Source: Parvibaculum sp049651025
GTDB taxonomy: Bacteria > Pseudomonadota > Alphaproteobacteria > Parvibaculales > Parvibaculaceae
DNA: 34,454 nucleotides
Reading direction: 5' to 3'
Assembly (NCBI RefSeq): GCF_049651025.1
Contig: NZ_JBASBH010000010.1
Location: 1-34,454, forward strand
Below, in pieces: positions 16,410 to 23,608 of the stretch. The notes under the pieces were generated by a model. That model saw nothing but the letters and a program-made list of their open reading frames with translations. It ran no database searches and had not been told where the DNA came from. The translations under genes and the position numbers were made by a program. Each line of letters starts with the position of its first letter. Positions within the stretch are counted from its first letter, which is position 1.

Positions 16410-16429
16410 CGTTGGTATACATACCAACG
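16410..16429. promoter_or_regulatory. Perfect palindrome in a divergent intergenic region
   Basis: Nine-base arms CGTTGGTAT and ATACCAACG are separated by AC, giving a 20-base perfect inverted repeat centred 131 bases upstream of the LytM-like ATG (16288) and 84 bases upstream of the helical membrane protein ATG (16504). The size and two-base spacer suit a dimeric helix-turn-helix repressor site. It contains a TATACAT segment that could be a -10 element. The cognate regulator is not evident nearby. Confidence 0.5.
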
Positions 16430-16503
16430 CATAGTACCGTCTTACCGTGAACTTCCCCGCCCATGCTCTATCATGACGCTCATGATTTCTGTTGGGTGAA
16501 GCC

Positions 16504-17613
16504 ATGGACAAGCGTGCGGCATCGAACGGAGAAGACTTCTGGCGCGCGCATTACGGCCTCCCCGCTCGCGCGCAAATGCTTGCCCCTTCGGCCAGTGAGC
16601 GTCGCTCACACAGATCATGGCAGGCGCGTCGCAATGCGCCGCAGTCTATTCCCACAAGACGAAGCCGGCGTAGCTCCACTCCCCCTTTCGCACTTGGCGT
16701 CGGCGTCATGCTTGCTGTGTGGCTTCTCGCCGCCGGATATTTTTTCCTGCGCGTCCCCACCGCCGAATTTCTCGATGAGGCCGCGATGCGCGCGCAATCG
16801 CCAGCGCTGATTGCATCGAACCTTCTCGCGCCCGGCGAGTTATCTGCCATGAGCGAAAGGGCGCTTGCCAACTCGCCGGATGCCAATTTTGCGGTCGCGC
16901 TGGAAACGAGCCTTGTCGCCCTTCGCGGCTATCTGCTGACGGGAGCGAACGGATTCAAAGAGCAGTGGCTGTTGTCGCTTGCCGCATTGAAAACGTCACA
17001 CGTCGAAATGGATCGCGCATCGCAATCCTGGACGGATGGCCAGAAAATTCTCGAATGGGACAAGGCGAAGAAAGACAGCGAGACACTGATACAAAACGAG
17101 GCTGCGCTGGCAAACCTCATCGGAACGCAAAATCGATATCCGGGCTTCCGCCTCTACCAGGAAAAAACCGACCCCGCCCTCGCCCAGGCTATCGCCATTT
17201 GCGACGACACCCTTCAATCCATCCTCGCAATGCCGATGACGAATACGACGACCAGCGTGGGCCTGCTCGCCACCCTTCGCGGCACGCTCAGAGAGACGCG
17301 CAGTTCATTTGCAGCATATCTTCTGCTGCATAACACAAAGGAAATGCCTGCGACGCTGAAGGCGCAAATTGAAAAGCTCGGACACGAGGCATCCGACATC
17401 CAGGCCATCCGCTCCCTTGTCGGCCCCGAGGATCAGGTGCGCCTCGACAGGCTTTCTCCGCTGATCTCGAGCAGTCTGGTGGAAATGCAGCGGATCGCGG
17501 CCTTGCGACAAAGCGACCGCTGGGACTATGCGGATTTCGCATTCAGGGAACAAATCCTCCCCGGCGCGATGAAAACACTCAACATGGCGCGCGACTGGTC
17601 AAAAACGAACTAG
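16504..17613 (+). CDS. Membrane-anchored helical periplasmic protein (sensor-like, no output domain)
   Basis: A 369-residue protein from the ATG at 16504. Residues 1-60 are a cytoplasmic Arg/Ser-rich tail (SIPTRRSRRSS), 61-82 one membrane helix (FALGVGVMLAVWLLAAGYFF) and the remaining 285 residues are almost entirely helical, with conserved-looking ALRGYLLTGANGFKEQW and LRETRSSFAAYLLLHNT stretches. The pattern YLLTG...F...W, with a second copy-like segment later, recalls CHASE3 or four-helix-bundle sensor modules of kinases and chemoreceptors, which usually continue into an output domain. Here there is none, and only one membrane helix. It could be a free-standing ligand-binding partner. A TTG at 16492 is an alternative start. 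No family firmly recognised. Confidence 0.7.
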   Translation: MDKRAASNGEDFWRAHYGLPARAQMLAPSASERRSHRSWQARRNAPQSIPTRRSRRSSTPPFALGVGVMLAVWLLAAGYFFLRVPTAEFLDEAAMRAQSPALIASNLLAPGELSAMSERALANSPDANFAVALETSLVALRGYLLTGANGFKEQWLLSLAALKTSHVEMDRASQSWTDGQKILEWDKAKKDSETLIQNEAALANLIGTQNRYPGFRLYQEKTDPALAQAIAICDDTLQSILAMPMTNTTTSVGLLATLRGTLRETRSSFAAYLLLHNTKEMPATLKAQIEKLGHEASDIQAIRSLVGPEDQVRLDRLSPLISSSLVEMQRIAALRQSDRWDYADFAFREQILPGAMKTLNMARDWSKTN

Positions 17614-17676
17614 GCGCGGCGAAATCGATATTCTTTATACTGAAGATACCGGCCGCAGCCCGGCTAGCGTGACGAG

Positions 17677-17703
17677 CATGGCTCAGACCATGACTGAGCC
17701 ATG
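17677..17703. terminator. Inverted repeat between the helical membrane protein gene and tRNA-Phe
   Basis: Perfect 10-base arms CATGGCTCAG and CTGAGCCATG enclose a 7-base loop (ACCATGA). It lies 63 bases after the plus-strand stop at 17613 and 55 bases beyond the 3' end of minus-strand tRNA-Phe, so it could end either transcript. No T-tract follows on either strand. Confidence 0.45.
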
Positions 17704-17758
17704 GCCTGCAATTGCCGAGCTTGTCGCCTGAAAAAGCAAATGCCGGAGCAAGGGGAAA

Positions 17759-17834
17759 TGGTGCCCGGGGGCGGGATCGAACCACCGACACTGCGATTTT
17801 CAGTCGCATGCTCTACCAACTGAGCTACCCGGGC
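17759..17834 (-). tRNA. tRNA-Phe (anticodon GAA)
   Basis: A 76-base cloverleaf on the minus strand. The acceptor stem is GCCCGGG/CCCGGGC with A73 and encoded CCA. The D arm begins TAGCTCAGTTGGTAGAGC, the anticodon arm is TGCGA-CTGAAAA-TCGCA with GAA, and the T loop is TTCGATC. All stems pair. It sits downstream of yacG, as often in Alphaproteobacteria. Confidence 0.97.
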
Positions 17835-17957
17835 CGCGCTGGCCTTCCGAGGGAACCCGGATGGCAAGGCTCGCGGGTTATAAGAGATTGAATGGGGCCT
17901 GTCCAGAGCCGGGTGGCGGGGTATTGTCGAGGCCTAAATGTGATTTGCCAGAAGCAG

Positions 17958-18197
17958 TTAGCGCTCGCCGTCATCCTGGCCGGAATGGCCGTCGTCCTCG
18001 CTCCACTCGTCAGGCGGCTCGATGGCTGGAATCGCGTAAGAACCCTTCAGCCAGCGATTGAGGTCCACATCCGCGCAATGCTTGGAGCAGAAGGGGTGAA
18101 AGTCCTGAGACGACTTCTTGCGGCAGATGGGGCAAGGCCTTGGCGTGCGCAGCGGCACGACATTGTGAGGGCGCTCTTCCTTTTTGCCGGAAGTCAT
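17958..18197 (-). CDS. yacG: DNA gyrase inhibitor YacG
   Basis: A 79-residue zinc protein. YacG binds GyrB and inhibits gyrase. The four zinc ligands C22, C25 (PCPICRK), C37 and C41 (PFCSKHC) are present, followed by the family stretch ADVDLNRWLKGSYAIP. The C-terminal tail is acidic, as usual. The ATG at 18197 overlaps the TAA of the RNase G gene (TAATG), indicating translational coupling. The rng-yacG pairing is common in this class. The open frame upstream to 18320 lies inside rng and is not coding. Confidence 0.95.
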   Translation of the reverse strand: MTSGKKEERPHNVVPLRTPRPCPICRKKSSQDFHPFCSKHCADVDLNRWLKGSYAIPAIEPPDEWSEDDGHSGQDDGER

Positions 18198-19717
18198 TAC
18201 TGCACCACGCCGACATCGATGCGATCGCGCGGAAAGGCGCTCTCGCCGACGAGTTTCAGCTCGCCCGCCACCTTTGCCTTCAGCCGATCGAGCAGATAGG
18301 TGTTCCCGCGCTCGAGCCAATCGATCACCTCGGGCGCGGCGCGCGCGACAATGGCGCGGCCGGGCGAGGCCTGCGCTTCGCTGACGACTTTCCGTAGCAG
18401 GTCGTTTGCCACCGTCGCACAGGTTTTGCGACGCGGGCGGCCCGCAGGATAAGCAGGCTCGGTCAGGAGCTTGTTCAGCGGCTCGCGCACGCGCTTTCGC
18501 GTCATTTCGACAAGGCCGAATTCGGACATGCCGGAAATCTGCGTCGGCACGCGATCATGGGCAAAGCCGACATTCAGCGCGTCGATCACCCTGGCGATGT
18601 TTGCCGGATCGTTCATGTGGATGAAATCGATGACGATGAGGCCGCCCGTGCCGCGCAGTCGGAGCTGATAGACGACTTCGGCGACGGCTTCGAGGTTGAT
18701 GCTGGCGCTCGTATCCTCAAGGCCGGTCGATGCGGTGTAGCGGCCTGAATTGACGTCGATGGCCGTCAGGGCCTCCGTCGTTTCAATCGTGATCCAGCCG
18801 CCCGATTTCAATTCGACGCGCGGTTCCAGCGCCGCTTCGATTTCGCTGTCGATGTCGTAAAGCGCAAAGAGCGGGCCGGGGCCGTTGTAAAGCTGGATGC
18901 GGTCGAGCAGTTCGGGCATGGCGCGGCGGCAATAACGCTGCGCTTCGCCAAAGGCCTCGGCATCGTCGATGAGCACGCGCGACGTGTCGGTGCTGACATA
19001 GTCGCGGAGCGTCTTCGATACCGGGTCGAGATCGTGAAAGACGACGCAGGGCGGGTTGGAGCGCTTCTCGATCTCGCGCACCTTGCGCCATTCCTCGGCG
19101 AGCTGGCGCGCATCGGCGGCGATGTCTTCGACTGTTGCGCCAATGGCTGCCGTGCGGACGATGAAGCCCGCAGGCTCGCCTGTGACGCCCATGGAGCCGA
19201 AGCGCGCGACCATTTCCTCAACCAGCGCCGTCAGGCGCTCGCGCTCGGCCTCATCCTCGATGCGGCGCGAGAGAGCAACGCCGGACTGGTTGGGCACAAG
19301 CACAAGAAGACGGCCCGGAATGGTGACGTTGGCAGACAGGCGCGCGCCCTTGTCGCCGATCGGGTCTTTCACCGCTTGCACGAGGATCGTCTGGCCTTCG
19401 GTGACGCAGGCGCTGATGGGCGGCAGGACATGCTCGTCCAGATGTGTCAGCTCGCAAAGGCAACGCGCCTCGCGCGCGCCGAGAAAGCCTGCGCGCTCCA
19501 GTCCGATTTCGACGAAGGCCGCCTGCATGCCGGGCAGCACGCGCTGCACGCGGCCGAGAAAAATATTGCCGAGAAGCGAATGGCCGGCGCGGCCCGTCTT
19601 GGCCTTCAGGTCGTCTTCCATGGTGCGCTCAAGAATGAGTTCCACGGGACGTCCGTTTTCGACCACAGCGACGCGCGTCTCGCCCGGGCCGACATTAATC
19701 AAAACTTCCTCGGACAT
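18197..19717 (-). CDS. rng: Ribonuclease E/G family protein (RNase G-like)
   Basis: A 506-residue endoribonuclease for RNA processing and decay. It has an S1-like domain near residues 36-130, the RNase-H-like and 5'-sensor region, and a DNase-I-like catalytic domain with metal ligands D321 (TAIDVNSGR) and D364 (IVIDFIHMND), 43 residues apart as in E. coli RNase E. The MTRKR motif follows. At the Zn-link position, where family members usually show EPCxxCxGxG, this frame reads EPAYPAGRPRRKT (residues 420-432), so both cysteines are absent. A CLSCG peptide is readable there in another frame (18441-18455), which suggests paired frameshifts or an assembly error. It overlaps yacG and follows maf after 95 bases. 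Confidence 0.93.
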   Translation of the reverse strand: MSEEVLINVGPGETRVAVVENGRPVELILERTMEDDLKAKTGRAGHSLLGNIFLGRVQRVLPGMQAAFVEIGLERAGFLGAREARCLCELTHLDEHVLPPISACVTEGQTILVQAVKDPIGDKGARLSANVTIPGRLLVLVPNQSGVALSRRIEDEAERERLTALVEEMVARFGSMGVTGEPAGFIVRTAAIGATVEDIAADARQLAEEWRKVREIEKRSNPPCVVFHDLDPVSKTLRDYVSTDTSRVLIDDAEAFGEAQRYCRRAMPELLDRIQLYNGPGPLFALYDIDSEIEAALEPRVELKSGGWITIETTEALTAIDVNSGRYTASTGLEDTSASINLEAVAEVVYQLRLRGTGGLIVIDFIHMNDPANIARVIDALNVGFAHDRVPTQISGMSEFGLVEMTRKRVREPLNKLLTEPAYPAGRPRRKTCATVANDLLRKVVSEAQASPGRAIVARAAPEVIDWLERGNTYLLDRLKAKVAGELKLVGESAFPRDRIDVGVVQ

Positions 19718-19812
19718 GAAAATCCTTGAGCGATCCCGGTTCGCGTCCCCAAGCGTGCGGGTTGCCCCTTCTACTTGTCAGAACCCCTGTAAAAGCAACA
19801 CTAACACTGTTG

Positions 19813-20409
19813 TTAGCGCGCTGGGTAGAGCGGGAAGCCGACACCGGACAGCAGGGCCGCCGTCTCAAACAGGGGAAGGCCGACCACGCCAGAATAGCTA
19901 CCGGTCAGCAAGCGGATGAAGGCCGCCGCATGGCCCTGAATTGCATAGCCGCCCGCCTTGCCCTGCCATTCGCCGAGCGCGATATAGGCATCGCATTCAG
20001 TGTCGGAGAGGCGCTTGAAGGTGACGCGGGTTTCGCTGACGCGTTCGCGAAGGCGACCATCGGGCAAGATCAATGCAATCGCCGTATAGACCCGATGCGC
20101 CCGCCCGGAAAGAAGCGCGAGGCAGGCGCGGGCATCCGCTTCCGTTTCCGCCTTGGGAAGAATGCGCCGCCCGCAGGCCACCACCGTATCGGCGGCCAGC
20201 ACCAGCGCATGCGGTTCGAGCGCCGCCACAGCCCTCGCCTTTTCATGCGCAAGACGAAGCGCATGAGGACGCGGCAGCTCGCCTTTCAGCGGCGCCTCAT
20301 CGAGATCGGCAGCGCGCACGGCGTCAGGGCGCACGCCGATCTGCTCCAGCAGAGCGAGACGGCGCGGCGAGGCGCTGGCAAGGATGAGGTGAGGTTTTTC
20401 AGAGGTCAT
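19813..20409 (-). CDS. maf: Maf family nucleoside triphosphate pyrophosphatase
   Basis: A 198-residue Maf protein that hydrolyses non-canonical or excess NTPs to NMP and pyrophosphate (housecleaning; dTTP/UTP for the YhdE type). It has the N-terminal A11-S-x-S-P-R-R17 signature, the catalytic aspartate D74 in LAADTVV, GKAGGYAIQG and GSYSGVVGLPL near the C terminus. The GGYAIQG form is typical of the dTTP/UTP subgroup. A short repeat CTAACA/TGTTAG spans the stop codon (19801-19816) and could form a weak hairpin before rng. It lies 45 bases after infA on the same strand, the standard infA-maf-rng order. Confidence 0.95.
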   Translation of the reverse strand: MTSEKPHLILASASPRRLALLEQIGVRPDAVRAADLDEAPLKGELPRPHALRLAHEKARAVAALEPHALVLAADTVVACGRRILPKAETEADARACLALLSGRAHRVYTAIALILPDGRLRERVSETRVTFKRLSDTECDAYIALGEWQGKAGGYAIQGHAAAFIRLLTGSYSGVVGLPLFETAALLSGVGFPLYPAR

Positions 20410-20454
20410 GGCGGAGGGCTGTCTGGGCCGAGCCGGCTTAACGCCACCGACCGA

Positions 20455-20673
20455 TCATTTGAAGCGATAGGTGATCCGCCCCTTGGTCAGATCATAAGGC
20501 GTCATTTCGACCAGAACCTTATCGCCCGCAAGGACGCGAATGCGGTTCTTGCGCATTTTGCCCGCCGTATGGGCAATGATTTCGTGATCGTTCTCGAGCT
20601 TGACGCGGAACGTCGCGTTCGGGAGCAATTCCGACACGGTGCCCGGAAACTCAAGCAGTTCTTCCTTAGCCAT
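20455..20673 (-). CDS. infA: Translation initiation factor IF-1
   Basis: A 72-residue protein of exactly the IF-1 length and OB fold: MAKEELLEFPGTVSELLPNA at the start, the RNA-binding AHTAGKMRKNRIRV stretch and the closing LTKGRITYRFK. IF-1 occupies the ribosomal A site during initiation. AAGGA lies 6-7 bases before the ATG at 20673. The 127-base gap to the upstream phosphatase gene probably holds its own promoter, as infA needs strong expression. Confidence 0.98.
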   Translation of the reverse strand: MAKEELLEFPGTVSELLPNATFRVKLENDHEIIAHTAGKMRKNRIRVLAGDKVLVEMTPYDLTKGRITYRFK

Positions 20674-20800
20674 TCAAATTCCTTTGAGATTTGGCGGGAG
20701 AATGGTCACAAAGCGGCCCAAAATCAAGGGCGGCGAAGGGGTCTCCCCCTGCGGATCGTGCCAAATCGTTGATTTAGCGCGGAAATCCGGGTGAATGAGC

Positions 20801-21277
20801 CTAGCCGACGACCTTTTCACATGCCCCGAAGCGCCGTTGCAGCATGTCGCGCAGATCGTCGCGCAGGCGGCGATAGGCTTCCAGCCGCTGTTCGCGCGAG
20901 CCGCGCTCGCCTGCGGCAAAGGGGTCCAGCGTCGGCCAGAACTCAATATCGACGGCCTGCCCACGAGTGAGATCCTTGACCCGGGCGCAGGTTTCGGGCG
21001 TCAGACAGATCACGAGATCGAAGGAGCCGATGTCGATCGCTTCAAGGTCGAGCGGATGGTCGCCGCTCATGTCGATGCCGATTTCCGACATGACGCTGAT
21101 AGCGAAGGGGTCGCGGGCCGAAGGCTCCAGCCCGGCGCTGTCGACATAGATCCGCTTGCCGAAGAGGGTTTTCATCAGCGCCTCGGCCATGGGCGAGCGC
21201 ACCGCGTTCAGATTGCAGGTGAACAGTACCGACCCCGGCAGCGCCTTGCTTGCTGTTGTCGCCTCTCCGCTTGCCAC
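20801..21277 (-). CDS. Low-molecular-weight phosphatase family protein (LMW-PTP / ArsC-like)
   Basis: A 158-residue protein with the LMW-PTP phosphate loop C21-N-L-N-A-V-R27-S (CxxNxxRS type) and the general acid D118-P119 in WPTLDPF. The family includes tyrosine phosphatases and thioredoxin-coupled arsenate reductases. The extra thiol pair needed for ArsC of that type is not in an obvious place, so phosphatase activity is more likely. Translation appears to begin at GTG 21277, about 8 bases after AAGGG and 4 bases after the UPF0262 stop. No closer ATG lies before the active site. This gene is part of the alphaproteobacterial hisD-UPF0262-phosphatase-infA order. Confidence 0.88.
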   Translation of the reverse strand: MASGEATTASKALPGSVLFTCNLNAVRSPMAEALMKTLFGKRIYVDSAGLEPSARDPFAISVMSEIGIDMSGDHPLDLEAIDIGSFDLVICLTPETCARVKDLTRGQAVDIEFWPTLDPFAAGERGSREQRLEAYRRLRDDLRDMLQRRFGACEKVVG

Positions 21278-21281
21278 AGCC

Positions 21282-21800
21282 TCAACCCTTGATATGCAGC
21301 ACGCAGATCAGCGTGAACAGACGGCGCGAGGTATCGAAGTCCATCTCGACTTTTCCGGCGAGACGTTCTTTCAGCAGCTCGGAGCCTTCGTTATGCAAGC
21401 CGCGGCGGCCCATATCGATGGCTTCAATCTGCGCAGGAGCCGCCGTCTTGATGGCGTCGTAATAGCTTTCGCAGATCATGAAATAGTCTTTGATGATCCG
21501 GCGGAACGGCGTCAGCGACAGCATGATCTTGCCATGCGGCGTCCCGCCATCCAGGCGGATGTCGAAGACGAGGCGATTTTCCTCGATGGCGAGATGAAGC
21601 AGATAGGGGCCGCCATCGCTGCCGATCGGGGCGAAGCTGTTTTCTTCCAGCAGATCGAAGATCGCGACCTTGCGCTCATGTTCGACATCGGGACTGCGGC
21701 GCATGACGGTGCGTTCGTCGAGCACCAGCTCGGCGATACGGAACCGCGACTTGCCGTCAGAACTATCCAATATGAAACGCTCGGTTGCTGGCCAGACCAA
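21282..21800 (-). CDS. UPF0262 family protein
   Basis: A 172-residue protein of the UPF0262 family, which is largely restricted to Alphaproteobacteria and has no known function. Recognisable stretches are PDVEHERKVAIFDLLEENSF, GGPYLLHLAIEENRLVFDI, LTPFRRIIKDYFMICESYY and the C-terminal FDTSRRLFTLICVLHIKG. Its place between hisD and the phosphatase gene is the usual one. The start is uncertain: TTG at 21800 is the first start codon after an in-frame stop, no ATG precedes the conserved region, and a TTG at 21770 is also possible. Confidence 0.88.
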   Translation of the reverse strand: MVWPATERFILDSSDGKSRFRIAELVLDERTVMRRSPDVEHERKVAIFDLLEENSFAPIGSDGGPYLLHLAIEENRLVFDIRLDGGTPHGKIMLSLTPFRRIIKDYFMICESYYDAIKTAAPAQIEAIDMGRRGLHNEGSELLKERLAGKVEMDFDTSRRLFTLICVLHIKG

Positions 21801-21848
21801 TGACGCGCCACTCTAAGCCGATTTGCAGGGGAGAGGCGAGCCGGGGAC

Positions 21849-23141
21849 TTATTTGTTGAGCCGGATCGATACCGACCGCCCATGCGCCTCCAGCCCCTCG
21901 GCCGTGGCGAGCGCCACTGCGGCAGGGCCGATCCGGCCAAGCGAGGCCGCATCGCAACGGACGATGGAGGTCCGTTTCATGAAGTCGAGCACATTGAGGC
22001 CGGACGAGAAGCGCGCGCTGCGGGCTGTCGGCAGGACGTGATTGGACCCTGCCACATAGTCGCCCACGGCTTCGGGCGTATAGCGCCCGAGGAAGATCGC
22101 GCCCGCATTGGAAATCCGGGCGGCAAGCGGCTCGGGATCATCCAGCGCGATTTCGAGATGCTCTGGCGCCAGACGATCGACGAGCGGCACCGCGTCGTCG
22201 AGGTTCCTCACCACGATGACCGCGCCGAAATCGGCCCAGCTTTTGGTCGCGGTGGTTTCGCGCGGCAAAAGCTTGAGCTGGCGTGCGACCGCCTCTTCCA
22301 CGCTGGTGGCGAAGTCCGCATCGTCGGTGATGAGTATCGACTGCGAGCTTTCGTCATGCTCGGCCTGCGAGAGAAGATCGGCGGCGATCCAGTCGGGATC
22401 GTTGTCCTTGTCGGCGACGACCAGAATTTCGGACGGGCCTGCGATCATGTCGATGCCGACAATGCCGAAGACCTGACGCTTCGCGGCGGCGACCCAGGCA
22501 TTGCCAGGACCGACGATCTTGTCCACGGGTTTGATAGTCGCCGTGCCATAAGCAAGCGCCGCAACCGCTTGCGCGCCGCCGACACGATAGACCTCATCGA
22601 CGCCTGCAAGACGCGCGGCGGCAAGCACCAGCGGGTTCACCTTGCCGTCTGGCGTCGGCACGACCATGACGACACGCGCAACGCCGGCGACCTTAGCCGG
22701 CACGGCATTCATCAGCACGGAGCTTGGATAATTCGCAGTACCGCCCGGCACGTAGAGGCCGACCGCGCCGACCGGCGTCCAGCGATGGCCAAGTTCAACA
22801 CCGGCCCCATCGATATAGCGGCTGTCTTCGGGCTTCTGGCGCGCGTGATAGGATTCGATCCGCGACTTTGCGAGCTTCAGCGCGTCAAGCGTCGCACTGT
22901 CGCAAGCGACGAGCGCTGCATCGAGATCGCGGTCGGGAATGCGCAGATCGGCTGCCGTAAACGATACGCGGTCGAATTTGTTGGTCAGTTCAATGAGCGC
23001 GTCATCGCCGCGCGCGCGCACGTCCGCCACGATCTTGACGACCGCATCGTTCACATCGACCGAAGCTTCGCGCTTCGCCCCGAGGAGCGTCTCAAAGGCC
23101 TGTTCAAAGCCTTTTTCGCTCGCATCCAACCGTATGGCCAT
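21849..23141 (-). CDS. hisD: Histidinol dehydrogenase
   Basis: A 430-residue enzyme catalysing the last two steps of histidine synthesis, L-histidinol to L-histidine with 2 NAD+ (EC 1.1.1.23). The zinc ligands Q259, H262, D361 and H420 and the catalytic E327-H328 fall within one residue of their E. coli positions. GLYVPGG and GPGNAWVAAAKR are conserved. The gene stands apart from other his genes, within the murA-infA cluster, as commonly seen in Alphaproteobacteria. It follows the DUF2948 gene by 10 bases and is probably cotranscribed with it. Confidence 0.98.
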   Translation of the reverse strand: MAIRLDASEKGFEQAFETLLGAKREASVDVNDAVVKIVADVRARGDDALIELTNKFDRVSFTAADLRIPDRDLDAALVACDSATLDALKLAKSRIESYHARQKPEDSRYIDGAGVELGHRWTPVGAVGLYVPGGTANYPSSVLMNAVPAKVAGVARVVMVVPTPDGKVNPLVLAAARLAGVDEVYRVGGAQAVAALAYGTATIKPVDKIVGPGNAWVAAAKRQVFGIVGIDMIAGPSEILVVADKDNDPDWIAADLLSQAEHDESSQSILITDDADFATSVEEAVARQLKLLPRETTATKSWADFGAVIVVRNLDDAVPLVDRLAPEHLEIALDDPEPLAARISNAGAIFLGRYTPEAVGDYVAGSNHVLPTARSARFSSGLNVLDFMKRTSIVRCDAASLGRIGPAAVALATAEGLEAHGRSVSIRLNK

Positions 23142-23151
23142 TTGGTGTGTG

Positions 23152-23586
23152 CTACTTCAAATCGTGATCGGGCAGGTTCGGCGTTTCCCAGACAAGGCCG
23201 AGATCCGAGAGATGGGCATCGAGAGCCTCAACCTCAAGCCTGATCTCGCCACCGCCGGAAAAGGTAAGCGTGACAAGGCCCGAAGGCGCGTTCAGTTCGT
23301 CGAAGCGGATCGACAGCAGGTTGAGCACGCCGTCGGACCGGTCTTGCGCAATGTTGCGGGCGCGGGCGGCCTGCACATTCTCGAAATGCAGACCCGCGCG
23401 GGCGCGCTGATGAGTGCCGGGCAGAGCGCCCTCCTTCTCCCAGCGAAAGCGGTTCACGACCATCGCGAAGCGGCGCGCATGGGGCAGAAAGACAAGATCG
23501 CGCACCTGCGTCACCGCGTCCTGCAGGCAGGTCGAGATGACTTCAAGGTCGGTCGCATCTTCGGCGCTGAGGCGCAAGTCCTTCAT
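23152..23586 (-). CDS. DUF2948 family protein
   Basis: About 144 residues from the ATG at 23586. The family pattern is clear: LRLSAEDATDLEVISTCLQDAV near the start, VRDLVFLPHARRFAMVVNRFRWE in the middle and LRSIRF-like LLSIRFDEL followed by GEIRLEVEALDAHLSDLG at the end. DUF2948 has no known function and is typically found between murA and hisD in Alphaproteobacteria, as here. A start at 23640 would overlap the end of murA; the ATG at 23586, after GACGGAAAGCG, fits better. Confidence 0.85.
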   Translation of the reverse strand: MKDLRLSAEDATDLEVISTCLQDAVTQVRDLVFLPHARRFAMVVNRFRWEKEGALPGTHQRARAGLHFENVQAARARNIAQDRSDGVLNLLSIRFDELNAPSGLVTLTFSGGGEIRLEVEALDAHLSDLGLVWETPNLPDHDLK

Positions 23587-23608
23587 CAGTTCGCTTTCCG
23601 TCTCTGTC

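Noticed and set aside
21882..23243. Plus-strand frame of 453 codons opposite hisD
   Set aside because: Antisense shadow of hisD; every conserved residue of hisD lies on the other strand.
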